DNA of 64,000 bases from Roseiarcus sp050012775. Its GTDB lineage: Bacteria > Pseudomonadota > Alphaproteobacteria > Rhizobiales > Beijerinckiaceae. Position numbers and translations under genes: made by a program. The stretch covers positions 1 through 64,000 of the forward strand of contig JBEKGN010000027.1 of NCBI GenBank assembly GCA_050012775.1, given 5' to 3'. The notes below the pieces were generated by a model. It was not told where the DNA came from. It did no database searches and saw nothing but the letters and a program-made list of their open reading frames with translations. Of this stretch, positions 50,876 through 59,729 are shown one piece after another. Position 1 is the stretch's first letter, and every line of letters starts with the position of its first letter.

Positions 50876-51301
50876 ATGACGATGCCCGATCCCTTGCAAT
50901 CATCGTTGCGCATCGCCGGCGCGGGTCTGGAAGCGCAGTCGGTGCGACTGCGCGTCATCTCGGAAAACATCGCGAATTCGCAATCGACCGGGGCCACCCC
51001 CGGCGCCGATCCCTACGCGCGCCAGACCGTGTCGTTCGACAACGAGTTGGATCGCGCCGCGGGCCTGTCGCTGGTGCGCGTGAAGAGCATCGGTCTCGAC
51101 GACAGCGCGTTCAAGGTCGAACACGATCCCGGCAACCCGGCCGCCGACGAAAACGGATTTGTCAAAATGCCGAACGTGGATGTGCTGACCGAGCTGGCCG
51201 ACATGCGCGAGGCGAATCGAACCTACGAGGCGAATTTGCAGGTCGCGAAACAATCGGCGGATCTGTTGAGCATGACCGTCAATTTGCTCAAGGATGCCTG
51301 A
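50876..51301 (+). CDS. flgC: Flagellar proximal rod protein FlgC
   Basis: Encodes 141 aa. It has LQSSLRIAGAGLEAQSVRLR then VISENIANSQSTGATPGADP, the FNVEHDPGNPAADENG-like stretch written here as FKVEHDPGNPAADENGFVKM, and the C-terminal ANRTYEANLQVAKQSADLLS. It polymerises in the proximal rod. There is no gap after flgB. About 250 bp separate it from fliE; that interval holds only a short doubtful frame (51372-51566). Confidence 0.94.
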   Translation: MTMPDPLQSSLRIAGAGLEAQSVRLRVISENIANSQSTGATPGADPYARQTVSFDNELDRAAGLSLVRVKSIGLDDSAFKVEHDPGNPAADENGFVKMPNVDVLTELADMREANRTYEANLQVAKQSADLLSMTVNLLKDA

Positions 51302-51555
51302 TGGGGCCGGCCGGCCCGACAAATTCAAGGAGGCGGCAGCCTCTGTCCGGATCGTCTAAATCGGAGTTTCCATGGTGTTCCGCGATCGTCCCCGACAAGG
51401 CTTGGCCGCGCAAGACGGCGATCGCCGCCGCGCCGCCTGCTGGGGCGTCAAGGCGCGTGGAGCGCCGCGGCAGGAAATCGACGGGGTCCATCACTCAAGC
51501 AAGGGAGGCGCGCAGGTCCTCGGCATCCACGCCGAGGTTGGCGCGCGGGAACAAA

Positions 51556-51873
51556 ATGGCGATTGAAGGCATCTCCGCGCTCGGCGCGGCCGGAACGCAA
51601 TTCGAAGTCGGCGCTTCGCGCGGGGCGGCCGCAGCCGCCTCGACATCGGCTGCCGGGCCGTCGTTCGGGCAGACGTTGGGCCAGGTCGTCAACGACGCGA
51701 TCGGCTCGATGCAATCCGGCGAGGCCGCCGCCATTCAAGGTCTGCAAGGATCCATGCAGCCGTTCAAGGTTGTCGAAGCGATCATGGGCGCGCAACGCAC
51801 GCTGCAGCAGACGCTGGCGATCCGCGACAAGGCCGTTTCCGCATATCAGGAAATCTCGCGGATGACGATCTGA
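51556..51873 (+). CDS. fliE: Flagellar hook-basal body protein FliE
   Basis: Encodes 105 aa. The family features are SFGQTLGQVVNDAIGSMQSG, the QPFKVVEAIMGAQRTLQQTL stretch and the C-terminal IRDKAVSAYQEISRMTI. It joins the MS ring to the rod and is the first exported rod component. The ATG at 51556 fits the family length. flgG follows after 28 nt. Confidence 0.93.
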   Translation: MAIEGISALGAAGTQFEVGASRGAAAAASTSAAGPSFGQTLGQVVNDAIGSMQSGEAAAIQGLQGSMQPFKVVEAIMGAQRTLQQTLAIRDKAVSAYQEISRMTI

Positions 51874-51901
51874 GGCGTCCGCACAACAGAAAGTTCGAAG
51901 C

Positions 51902-52690
51902 ATGAAAGCGCTTGCGATCGCGGCGACGGGCATGAACGCCCAAGAGCAAAATCTCGAAGTCATCGCCAACAACATCGCCAACCTCAACACGACCGGATTC
52001 AAGCGTTCGCGCGCGGAATTCACCGATCTGATCTATCAAACCGAACGCGTGATGGGCGTCAGCAGCCGTGGGCGCGACGCCACGGTGCCCGAGGGCGCGC
52101 AAGTCGGGCTCGGCGTGCGCACGGCGGCGGTGCGCACGTTGCAAATCCAAGGCGCGCTGACCAACACCGGAAACTCGCTCGATCTCGCGATTAACGGACG
52201 CGGTTGGTTCCAAGTGACGACCCCGTCGGGCGACACCGTGTATACGCGCGACGGCGCGTTCAACACCAACGCGACGGGACAATTGGTGACCGCCGACGGC
52301 TATACCGTGACTCCGCCGGTTCTCATCCCGCAAACCGCGACGAGCGTCACCGTGAGCCAGACGGGTCTGGTGACCGCGACGATTCCGGGACAGACGGCGC
52401 CGCAATCCCTCGGCCAGTTGACGCTCGCCAATTTCATCAACGAAGCCGGGCTTCAGGCGCTGGGGAACAATCTCTTTCAGCAGACGGCGGCCTCGGGTCA
52501 GCCCCAAGTCGGCGTTCCCGGCGATACGGCGTTCGGAGTCCTGCAGCAGGGATATCTGGAAGCCTCGAATGTCGACCCGGTGTCGGAAATCACCAACCTG
52601 ATCGGCGCGCAACGAGCCTACGAAATGAACTCGAAAGTGATCCAGGCCGCGGATCAAATGTCCGGGACGATATCGAATATGAGGAGCTAA
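51902..52690 (+). CDS. flgG: Flagellar distal rod protein FlgG
   Basis: Encodes 262 aa, the standard length. N-terminal MKALAIAATGMNAQEQNLEV is followed by IANNIANLNTTGFKRSRAEF. DLAINGRGWFQVTTPSGDTV and the C-terminal GYLEASNVDPVSEITNLIGA are clear, with NSKVIQAADQMSGTISNMRS at the end. It forms the distal rod. It lies 28 nt after fliE and 12 nt before flgA. Confidence 0.97.
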   Translation: MKALAIAATGMNAQEQNLEVIANNIANLNTTGFKRSRAEFTDLIYQTERVMGVSSRGRDATVPEGAQVGLGVRTAAVRTLQIQGALTNTGNSLDLAINGRGWFQVTTPSGDTVYTRDGAFNTNATGQLVTADGYTVTPPVLIPQTATSVTVSQTGLVTATIPGQTAPQSLGQLTLANFINEAGLQALGNNLFQQTAASGQPQVGVPGDTAFGVLQQGYLEASNVDPVSEITNLIGAQRAYEMNSKVIQAADQMSGTISNMRS

Positions 52691-52702
52691 GGAGACGGCG
52701 CC

Positions 52703-53167
52703 ATGCGCGTGAACCGGATCGCCGCCTTGCTGGCGTCATTGGGGTTGTGGCTTGCGCCCAACTTCGGCGCGCTCGCGCAAGACGCCGCCTTGCCGACCCC
52801 CAGGATCGTCATCTACCCCGGCGACATCATCCGCGACGACATGCTCGCGGACCTTCCGGCCGAAACGGCCAGGGGGGTTGGTCCGTTCGCCGAAACGCGC
52901 TCCGCGCTGGTCGGCAAAATGGCGCGCCGAACCCTGTTGCCCGGCGCCGCGATTCCGCTCGCCGGGGTCGATAATCCGCGCCTCGTCGCCAACGGCGCCG
53001 AAGTCAGGCTCGTTTACGCGGAAGGCGGACTGACGATCGTCACCACGGGCGCGGCATTGCAGGACGGCGCCGCCGGCGACGTCATAAAAGTGCGCAACAG
53101 CGACAGCGGCGTGACGGTTTCGGGGGCGGTCCAACCGGACGGCACAGTGCGGGTGAGCGGCGGGTGA
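52703..53167 (+). CDS. flgA: Flagellar P-ring assembly chaperone FlgA
   Basis: Encodes 154 aa. A signal peptide (RIAALLASLGLWLAPNFGALAQ) is followed by the SAF-like domain: RTLLPGAAIPLAGVDNPRLV and VRLVYAEGGLTIVTTGAALQ, then the C-terminal VIKVRNSDSGVTVSGAVQPD. It is a short alphaproteobacterial FlgA that assists FlgI polymerisation in the periplasm. Its stop overlaps the flgI start as TGATG. Confidence 0.92.
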   Translation: MRVNRIAALLASLGLWLAPNFGALAQDAALPTPRIVIYPGDIIRDDMLADLPAETARGVGPFAETRSALVGKMARRTLLPGAAIPLAGVDNPRLVANGAEVRLVYAEGGLTIVTTGAALQDGAAGDVIKVRNSDSGVTVSGAVQPDGTVRVSGG

Positions 53168-54261
53168 TGAGACGCTTGATCCTCACGCTGATTCTTTGCG
53201 CATTCGCGGGCCAGGGGCTGGCGGCGGTGCGCATCAAGGACATCACGTCGTTGCGCGGCGCTCGCGACAATCAGCTCATCGGCTATGGTCTGGTGGTCGG
53301 CCTGCAAGGCACCGGCGACACCTTGCGCAACGTTCCGTTCACGGAGCAGGCGATTCAATCGATGCTGGATCGCATGGGCCTCAACGTGCGCGGAAGCCAG
53401 TTGCGAAACCGCAACGTGGCCGCAGTGATCGTGACCGCGGATCTGCCGGTCGGGATGGATGCCGGTTCGCGTCTCGACGTGACCGTATCGGCGCTCGGCG
53501 ACGCTCCCTCGCTGATGGGCGGCACTTTGCTGCTGACGCAATTGTCGGGGACCGACGGGCAAGTCTACGCGAGCGCGCAAGGCGCCGTGTCGGTCACGGG
53601 CTTCGAAGCCGCCGGCCAGGCCGAGGTCTTGTCGCAAGGCGTGCCGACGGCGGGGCGGATTTCGAACGGCGCGATCATCGAGCGAAGCGTGCCGGAGCCG
53701 CCCGACGCACTGCGGCTGATTCTCGAATTGAAAAATCCCGACTACAACACCGCCGTGAGGATCGTCGACGAGATAAACGCTTATTCGAAACAGCGGTTCG
53801 GCCGCCGCTCGGCGTTCGAGGTGGATGGCCGGAGCGTCGAACTGTTTCATCCGCCCAGTATCAGCGTCACGCGCTACATGGCGGAAATCGGCGAACTGTC
53901 CGTCGAGCCCGACACCGTGGCGCGCGTCGTGCTGGATGCGAGAACCGGCACCGTGGTGATTGGTCAGGACGTCCAAATCTCGACGGTTGCGGTGACGCAC
54001 GGAACCCTTTCGGTGCGCGTCTCCGAGACGCCCGTCGTCTCGCAGCCGGCGCCGCGGTCGCAAGGACAGACCGTCGAGACGCCGCGCACGCAGATCGATG
54101 TCGAACAGCAAGGCGGCCGGATCGCGATCGTCGGAGGCGCGAGCCTGCGCACGCTGGTGAACGGTCTCAATCGAATCGGGGTCAAGCCGAGCGGCATCAT
54201 CGCTATTCTCCAGGCGATCAAGACGGCCGGCGCCTTGCAGGCCGATCTCATCGTGCAATAG
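53167..54261 (+). CDS. flgI: Flagellar P-ring protein FlgI
   Basis: Encodes 364 aa. A signal peptide (RRLILTLILCAFAGQGLAA) precedes VRIKDITSLRGARDNQLIGY. The family motifs GLVVGLQGTGDTLRNVPFTE and LNVRGSQLRNRNVAAVIVTA and the C-terminal LNRIGVKPSGIIAILQAIKT are complete. It forms the periplasmic bushing around the rod. ATG 53167 is chosen over GTG 53164 because of the TGATG coupling with flgA. Confidence 0.96.
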   Translation: MRRLILTLILCAFAGQGLAAVRIKDITSLRGARDNQLIGYGLVVGLQGTGDTLRNVPFTEQAIQSMLDRMGLNVRGSQLRNRNVAAVIVTADLPVGMDAGSRLDVTVSALGDAPSLMGGTLLLTQLSGTDGQVYASAQGAVSVTGFEAAGQAEVLSQGVPTAGRISNGAIIERSVPEPPDALRLILELKNPDYNTAVRIVDEINAYSKQRFGRRSAFEVDGRSVELFHPPSISVTRYMAEIGELSVEPDTVARVVLDARTGTVVIGQDVQISTVAVTHGTLSVRVSETPVVSQPAPRSQGQTVETPRTQIDVEQQGGRIAIVGGASLRTLVNGLNRIGVKPSGIIAILQAIKTAGALQADLIVQ

Positions 54262-54333
54262 CCGAGTCAGCCCGGCGCAAGCCGCGCGCGGCAAGTTGCG
54301 CGCATCGAGTTCCTTCACGTCAGCGCCGCCGCC

Positions 54334-54858
54334 ATGTCCACAGCCGCCAACCGCTTCGTCGCCATCGGCGCGCTCATCCTGGCCGCCGCCTTGGCGAGCC
54401 ATGCCCTCGCGCAAAACGACGCGAAACAAAAATCCAGTGCGGGCGCAGCGGAAAAAAGCGCCGACGGCGGCGTCGCGCGCTATTGCGCCAATGTCGCCCC
54501 GTTGGCGGCCGAGGCCCGCATCGCCTGGCAGACGAGGCGCCTGACGGAATTGGAAGGGCAGATCAGAGAACGCATCGCCGAGCTCGAAAAGAAAGAGGCG
54601 GAAGCGCGCGAGTGGGTGACCAAACGCGAGACCCTGATGAATTTGGCGAGCGAAGACGTGGTGGCGATCTACGGCAAAATGGAGCCGGAAGCCGCCGCCG
54701 CGCAATTGGCGTCAATGGACGATGCGACGGCTGTGGCTATTCTCAGTAAGCTCAGCACGCACGCGGCGAGCGCGATTCTCAATGAAATGGAGGCGGCTAA
54801 AGCCAGCAAATTGACCGGCGTCATGTCCGGGGCCGCCGCCGTCGAAAAGAAGTCGTGA
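54334..54858 (+). CDS. motE: Motility protein MotE
   Basis: Encodes 174 aa. A signal peptide (FVAIGALILAAALASHALAQ) is followed by a coiled coil (LTELEGQIRERIAELEKKEA) and an MgtE-N-like helical tail (DVVAIYGKMEPEAAAAQLAS ... AAILSKLSTHAASAILNEM type). In Sinorhizobium MotE is a periplasmic chaperone for MotC folding, consistent with motC in this window. It ends overlapping flgH as TGATG. Confidence 0.9.
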   Translation: MSTAANRFVAIGALILAAALASHALAQNDAKQKSSAGAAEKSADGGVARYCANVAPLAAEARIAWQTRRLTELEGQIRERIAELEKKEAEAREWVTKRETLMNLASEDVVAIYGKMEPEAAAAQLASMDDATAVAILSKLSTHAASAILNEMEAAKASKLTGVMSGAAAVEKKS

Positions 54859-55577
54859 TGCGCGGACCCGGGCGAAGAGTCGTCCTTGTCGCGCTGGTCG
54901 CGTCGAATCTGGCCGGCTGCGCCGGCGGTCCCGGCGAATTCATGCGCGAGCCCAACCTTTCGCCGGTCGGCAGCGGGCTGGCGGCGGCGAGCGAGCGCGC
55001 CAACGAAGACGCGAGCGCCGCCGCTCTCGACCAGAGGCGGGCCCAGCGCGCCCCCGGACCGCCGATCAATTTCTATACGGATCAACGAATCACCAAGGTC
55101 GGCGACATCGTCACCGTCATTATCTCGATCAACGACAAGGCCACGTTCGGCAATTCCACGGATCGTTCGAAATCGGCGACTACGGGGTTCAACGCCGACT
55201 GGGGTTTCAGCACCGGCTCGTCGTCGTCCCAGCCTTCGACCGCCACGCTGGGCACCACGTCGACGTCGACGACGCAAGGGCAGGGCAACATCGATCGCGA
55301 GGAGCAAATCCAGGTGTCGGTCGCCGCGGTGGTCACTGAAGTCTTGCCCAACGGCAATCTCATCATCAGCGGCTCGCAGGAGGTGCGCGTGAATTTCGAA
55401 TTGCGCCAGCTGACGGTGGCCGGCATCGTTCGGCCTTCGGACATCTCCCGCAGCAACACGATCGCCTACGACCGCATCGCCGAGGCGCGCATCTCCTACG
55501 GCGGGCGAGGCCGATTGAGTGAAGTCCAGCAGCCCTCGTGGGGCCAGGAAATTTACGATTTCGTGAAGCCGTTCTGA
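54858..55577 (+). CDS. flgH: Flagellar L-ring protein FlgH
   Basis: Encodes 239 aa. A lipoprotein signal ends in the lipobox LAGC (Cys21 from ATG 54858). The mature protein contains FYTDQRITKVGDIVTVIISI, VLPNGNLIISGSQEVRVNFE and the terminal VQQPSWGQEIYDFVKPF. It forms the outer-membrane ring. A GTG at 54855 is in frame, but the ATG overlaps the motE stop in the usual way. fliL follows after 21 nt. Confidence 0.95.
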   Translation: MRGPGRRVVLVALVASNLAGCAGGPGEFMREPNLSPVGSGLAAASERANEDASAAALDQRRAQRAPGPPINFYTDQRITKVGDIVTVIISINDKATFGNSTDRSKSATTGFNADWGFSTGSSSSQPSTATLGTTSTSTTQGQGNIDREEQIQVSVAAVVTEVLPNGNLIISGSQEVRVNFELRQLTVAGIVRPSDISRSNTIAYDRIAEARISYGGRGRLSEVQQPSWGQEIYDFVKPF

Positions 55578-55598
55578 AACGTCGGGGACGATCGCTCC

Positions 55599-56087
55599 AT
55601 GGCCACCGAATCCACGCCCGCGATCGACCCGCCCGGCGCCGCGGCGTCGGCGCCATCGATCAAGCAAACGATCGCCGCGACGATCGTCGTCACGGCGATC
55701 GCCGCGGCGATGGGCGCCATGTTTGCAATCCCGGCGGCGCCGGAGGAGCCGAGCCAAAAGGACGAATCGTCGCCGGCGGCGCGCGCGCCTGCGTCCGCCG
55801 GCTTGTTCGACATGCCGCCGATCGTCACGAATATCGGCGCGCCGCGGGAGACCTGGATTCGTCTGGAGGCGTCGATCGTGTTCGACGCCAAGGCTCTTCC
55901 CCATCCCGAGATCATCGCCGGAGAAATCGCCGGCGACGAACTCGCCTATTTGCGCACCGTCACGTTGACGCAAATCGAGGGCCCGATCGGATTGCAGAAT
56001 ATCAGACAGGATCTCAACGAGCGCGCCTTGATCCGCTCCGGCGGCAAGGTCACCGAATTGATCATTCGAACCCTGGTGGTGCAATGA
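55599..56087 (+). CDS. fliL: Flagellar basal-body protein FliL
   Basis: Encodes 162 aa. A short cytoplasmic N-terminus, one membrane span (about 22-44, IAATIVVTAIAAAMGAMFAI) and a periplasmic stomatin-like domain (IVTNIGAPRETWIRLEASIV ... GGKVTELIIRTLVVQ) match FliL, which rings the stator. Divergence from enterobacterial FliL is normal in this group. The stop overlaps the fliP start (ATGA). Confidence 0.88.
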   Translation: MATESTPAIDPPGAAASAPSIKQTIAATIVVTAIAAAMGAMFAIPAAPEEPSQKDESSPAARAPASAGLFDMPPIVTNIGAPRETWIRLEASIVFDAKALPHPEIIAGEIAGDELAYLRTVTLTQIEGPIGLQNIRQDLNERALIRSGGKVTELIIRTLVVQ

Positions 56088-56818
56088 AACGCGCAACGGT
56101 CGCCGCGATCGCGCTTTTCCTGACTGTTTCGGCGGCCGGCGCCCAGACCGTCGATCTCGGCGCGCTGATCCCGAGCGGCGGCGCGTCGTCCACCGCGCGC
56201 ATCATTCAAATGGTCGCGATCCTGACCGTTCTGTCGGTGGCGCCCGGTCTTCTGATCATGGTCACCAGTTTCACGCGATTCACCGTCGCGCTCTCCTTTC
56301 TAAGGTCGGGATTGGGTTTGCAGGGCACGCCGGCCAATCTCGTGCTGATCAGCCTGTCGCTGTTCATGACGTTTTTCGTCATGGCGCCCACGTTCGACCG
56401 GGCGTGGGAGAACGGCCTCAAGCCGCTGATGGACAATACGATCAGCCAGCAGGAGGCCTACGGCGCCATCACCCAACCCTTTCGCGCTTTCATGCTCGCT
56501 CAGGTTCGCGAGAAGGACATCGCACTGTTCGAAGATCTGTCGAAGGGGAATTTTCAGACCAAGGATCGCGCGACGGTGGACCTGCGGATTCTCATTCCCG
56601 CCTTCATGATTTCCGAATTGCGACGGGGATTCGAGATCGGCTTCCTGATCGTCTTGCCGTTCCTGGTGATCGACATGATCGTCGCGGCGCTCACGATGTC
56701 GATGGGCATGATGATGCTGCCGCCGTCGGTCATCTCGTTGCCGGTGAAGATCTTGTTCTTCGTGCTGGTCGACGGCTGGAATTTGCTCGTCGGCAGCTTG
56801 GTGCGATCGGTCAATTGA
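56084..56818 (+). CDS. fliP: Flagellar export gate protein FliP
   Basis: Encodes 244 aa. A cleavable signal (KRATVAAIALFLTVSAAGAQ) is followed by the FliP core: LLIMVTSFTRFTVALSFLRS, the FLIVLPFLVIDMIVAALTMS helix and MMMLPPSVISLPVKILFFVL. It forms the export gate with FliQ and FliR. It ends the flgB-led operon; flgE begins 95 bp later. Confidence 0.97.
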   Translation: MKRATVAAIALFLTVSAAGAQTVDLGALIPSGGASSTARIIQMVAILTVLSVAPGLLIMVTSFTRFTVALSFLRSGLGLQGTPANLVLISLSLFMTFFVMAPTFDRAWENGLKPLMDNTISQQEAYGAITQPFRAFMLAQVREKDIALFEDLSKGNFQTKDRATVDLRILIPAFMISELRRGFEIGFLIVLPFLVIDMIVAALTMSMGMMMLPPSVISLPVKILFFVLVDGWNLLVGSLVRSVN

Positions 56819-56912
56819 CGAGGCTGAATGCGGCGGCGTCATCCGGCGCAACCAGCCCCGCGCAAGGGAACCATCGTTAATTGAATCCGCGAAATCCCGA
56901 GGGGAACGATCA

Positions 56913-58190
56913 ATGAGCATGATGGGCACCGCCGTTTCCGGCATGTTGGGGGACACGAACTGGCTTTCGAGCATTTCGCAGAACGTCTCCAACGCCAACA
57001 CCACCGGTTACAAGAACGCCGAAACGGAGTTTTCGACGCTCGTCGATCAGGCCGGCGGCGCCAGCGACAGCCTCGCCGGGGTCGAGACGAGCCTGCGCGC
57101 GCTCAATTCGCTGCAGGGCTCGGTCGTCGGCACTTCGACCACGACGGACCTCGCGATTCAAGGCGATGGATACTTCGTCGTGACCGATGCGAGCGGCGCC
57201 TACTATCTCACCAGGAACGGCTCGTTCGTGCCGGACGCGAACGGCAATCTGGTCAATTCGGCGGGCTACTACTTGATGGGCAACACCGCCTCGAGCGGCC
57301 AGGCGGATGCGGTTCCCACCGAAAAAGTCAATGTCACCGCAGCGGGCGATTTGCCGACGGCGACGACCGCCGGCACGCTGTCGGTGAATCTCCCCTCGAC
57401 GGCGACCGCGGTCACCACTGCGGCCGATCTGCCCTCGGCCAACCCTTCTGCGGCGGCCGCGAGTTACACCGACGAGACCTCAGTCGTCGCCTACGACAAT
57501 CTGGGCGGCGCGCACACGATCAATGTCTATCTGACGAATACCGGCGTGCCGACGACGGGCCCGAATGCGGGCCAGGACACCTGGGAGATTACCGCTTACG
57601 ACGCCGCCGACGCCGCGGCGGGCGGCGGCTTCCCTTATTCGACGACTCCCGCCAACACACCCTTGGCGACGTCAACGCTAGTTTTCAGTCCGACAACGGG
57701 ATCGTTGACAAGCGGCTCGCCCTTCAACATTCCGATTCCGAATGGCCAAACGATGGCCCTCGACGTCGGCCAGACGACCCAGCTGGCGTCGAGTTTCAGC
57801 GTCAACACCAACACGGCCAATGGCAATGCGCCGAGCAGCTTGACCGGCGTGACGATCAGCTCCAACGGCACGCTCGATTTCCAATACAGCAATGGAGCGT
57901 CCAACGCCGGCTACGACATTCCCCTGGCCAGCGTGGCGAGTCCGGACAATCTTACGTCGCTCAACGGCAACGTCTATCAGGCCAATCAGAACTCCGGCTC
58001 GATCGTGTACGGAACCGCTGGAACAGGCGGTTTGGGCACGGTCGTCTCCTCCTCGCTCGAAAACTCCACCGTGGATCTGGCCACCGAGCTGACGCAAATG
58101 ATCGAGGCCCAGAGCGCCTATCAGGCCAATTCCAAAGTGTTTCAGACCGGCGCAGATCTTTTGGACATTCTCAACAACTTGAAGTCCTAA
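56913..58190 (+). CDS. flgE: Flagellar hook protein FlgE
   Basis: Encodes 425 aa. N-terminal TAVSGMLGDTNWLSSISQNV then SNANTTGYKNAETEFSTLVD, followed by DLAIQGDGYFVVTDASGAYY. The C-terminus has ENSTVDLATELTQMIEAQSA and NSKVFQTGADLLDILNNLKS. It is rich in Thr, Ser and Asn, as expected of hook. GAGGGGAACG precedes ATG 56913. It starts the flgE-flgK-flgL-flaF-flbT-flgD-fliQ unit. Confidence 0.96.
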   Translation: MSMMGTAVSGMLGDTNWLSSISQNVSNANTTGYKNAETEFSTLVDQAGGASDSLAGVETSLRALNSLQGSVVGTSTTTDLAIQGDGYFVVTDASGAYYLTRNGSFVPDANGNLVNSAGYYLMGNTASSGQADAVPTEKVNVTAAGDLPTATTAGTLSVNLPSTATAVTTAADLPSANPSAAAASYTDETSVVAYDNLGGAHTINVYLTNTGVPTTGPNAGQDTWEITAYDAADAAAGGGFPYSTTPANTPLATSTLVFSPTTGSLTSGSPFNIPIPNGQTMALDVGQTTQLASSFSVNTNTANGNAPSSLTGVTISSNGTLDFQYSNGASNAGYDIPLASVASPDNLTSLNGNVYQANQNSGSIVYGTAGTGGLGTVVSSSLENSTVDLATELTQMIEAQSAYQANSKVFQTGADLLDILNNLKS

Positions 58191-58220
58191 CCCAGTCCAC
58201 CGTGCTTCCGGGACCGCGCG

Positions 58221-59729
58221 ATGACCTTGTCCTCTGCATTCAGCATCATCAACTCCGCGTTCGCTTCGAACGCGGCGCAGTCGGCGATCATCTCGAGCAA
58301 TATCTCGAACGCCAACACTCCGGGCTATGCGCGCGAAATCGCCAATGTCCTCACCAATTCCTACGGCGGCTCCGATGTCGCCTCGGTCACTCGGGAAGCC
58401 AATAGCGCGCTGCTGGAACAGGTCAATGCGTCGACCTCGCAGGCGGCGAGCGCGCAAGCGCTGGCGAACGGCTTGACGACGCTCGCGCAGACCGTGAGCG
58501 ACAGCGCATCCAGTTCCTCCACGTCGGGGTCGACGCAAAACGGGAACTCCCCGTCGGCGATGCTGGCGAACCTGCAAGACGCGCTCACGACTTACGAGGC
58601 GTCGCCGAGCGACGCTTCGGCCGGCCAGGCCGTCGTCACCGCGGCGTCCGACCTCGCATCGTCGCTGAACAGCGGCGCCGCCACCGTTCAACAAGTGCGC
58701 GAACAGGCCGACTCGGGCATGGCGTCCGCCGTCTCGACCATCAATTCGCTGCTCAATCAGTTCTCGCAGGTCGATGGGACGATCGTCAGCGGCCTGGCGA
58801 CGGGCGCCAACGTCAGCAGCGCCGAGGACACGCGCGACACGATCCTCACTCAGCTTTCGCAGCAGATCGGCATTTCGGCCGTCGCCAACCCGAACGGCTC
58901 GACGTCGATCTACACCGACAGCGGCGTGACCCTGTATCAGAGCGGTGTCGTGAACTCGCTCTCCTTCACGCCGACGGCAACCTACACCGCGAGCACGACC
59001 GGCAATGCGGTGACCGTCGACGGCGTGGCGATCACCGGCGCTTCGTCGCCGATGCCGATCCAGTCCGGCGCGCTCGCGGGGCTGACGGATTTGCGCGACA
59101 CGGTGGCGCCGGAATACCAGGCGCAGCTCGATCAATTGGCCGGCGGCCTCGTCAACGCATTCGCCGAAAGCGACCAGTCGACGACGACGCCGGGCTTGCC
59201 CTCGCTACCCGGGCTATTCACCTATTCCGGCGCCACGAGCCTGCCGGCGACGACCGACATGACCGGCCTGGCGGCCTCCATCGAGGTCAATCCGGCCGTC
59301 GACCCGTCGCAAGGCGGCGACGTCAGCTTGCTGCAGAACGGCGGAATTAACGGCTCCAACTATACCTATAACACCACGGATTCGGCGGGCTACACCGGCC
59401 GCATCCAGCAGATGATCGGGGCGACGACGGCGACGCAGTCGTTCGATCCCTCCGCGGGCCTGGGCTCGTCCGACAGCCTGAGCGATTACGCCAACGCCTC
59501 CGTGAGTTGGCTGCAGGCGCAAAACCAGCAGGCGAGCAATCAGGCCGATTATCAAAACTCGCTGGTCACGCAAGCGACCGGGGCGCTGTCGAACGCGACC
59601 GGGGTGAGCCTCGACACGGAAATGACGAACATGTTGAACATCGAAAACACATACACGACGACCGCCAAACTGCTGACGACGGTCAACGACATGTTCTCGT
59701 CGCTCTTGGCCGCAGTTAGGCCGGCGTGA
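58221..59729 (+). CDS. flgK: Hook-filament junction protein FlgK
   Basis: Encodes 502 aa. The N-terminus reads LSSAFSIINSAFASNAAQSA then ISSNISNANTPGYAREIANV. The C-terminus has TGVSLDTEMTNMLNIENTYT and TAKLLTTVNDMFSSLLAAVR, typical of FlgK. It caps the hook as the first junction protein. flgE precedes it by 30 nt and flgL overlaps its stop as TGATG. Confidence 0.94.
   Translation: MTLSSAFSIINSAFASNAAQSAIISSNISNANTPGYAREIANVLTNSYGGSDVASVTREANSALLEQVNASTSQAASAQALANGLTTLAQTVSDSASSSSTSGSTQNGNSPSAMLANLQDALTTYEASPSDASAGQAVVTAASDLASSLNSGAATVQQVREQADSGMASAVSTINSLLNQFSQVDGTIVSGLATGANVSSAEDTRDTILTQLSQQIGISAVANPNGSTSIYTDSGVTLYQSGVVNSLSFTPTATYTASTTGNAVTVDGVAITGASSPMPIQSGALAGLTDLRDTVAPEYQAQLDQLAGGLVNAFAESDQSTTTPGLPSLPGLFTYSGATSLPATTDMTGLAASIEVNPAVDPSQGGDVSLLQNGGINGSNYTYNTTDSAGYTGRIQQMIGATTATQSFDPSAGLGSSDSLSDYANASVSWLQAQNQQASNQADYQNSLVTQATGALSNATGVSLDTEMTNMLNIENTYTTTAKLLTTVNDMFSSLLAAVRPA

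Noticed and set aside
51372..51566. A 64-codon frame between flgC and fliE
   Set aside because: It has no clear ribosome site or similarity, is Arg/Gly/Ala-rich, and overlaps the fliE start.
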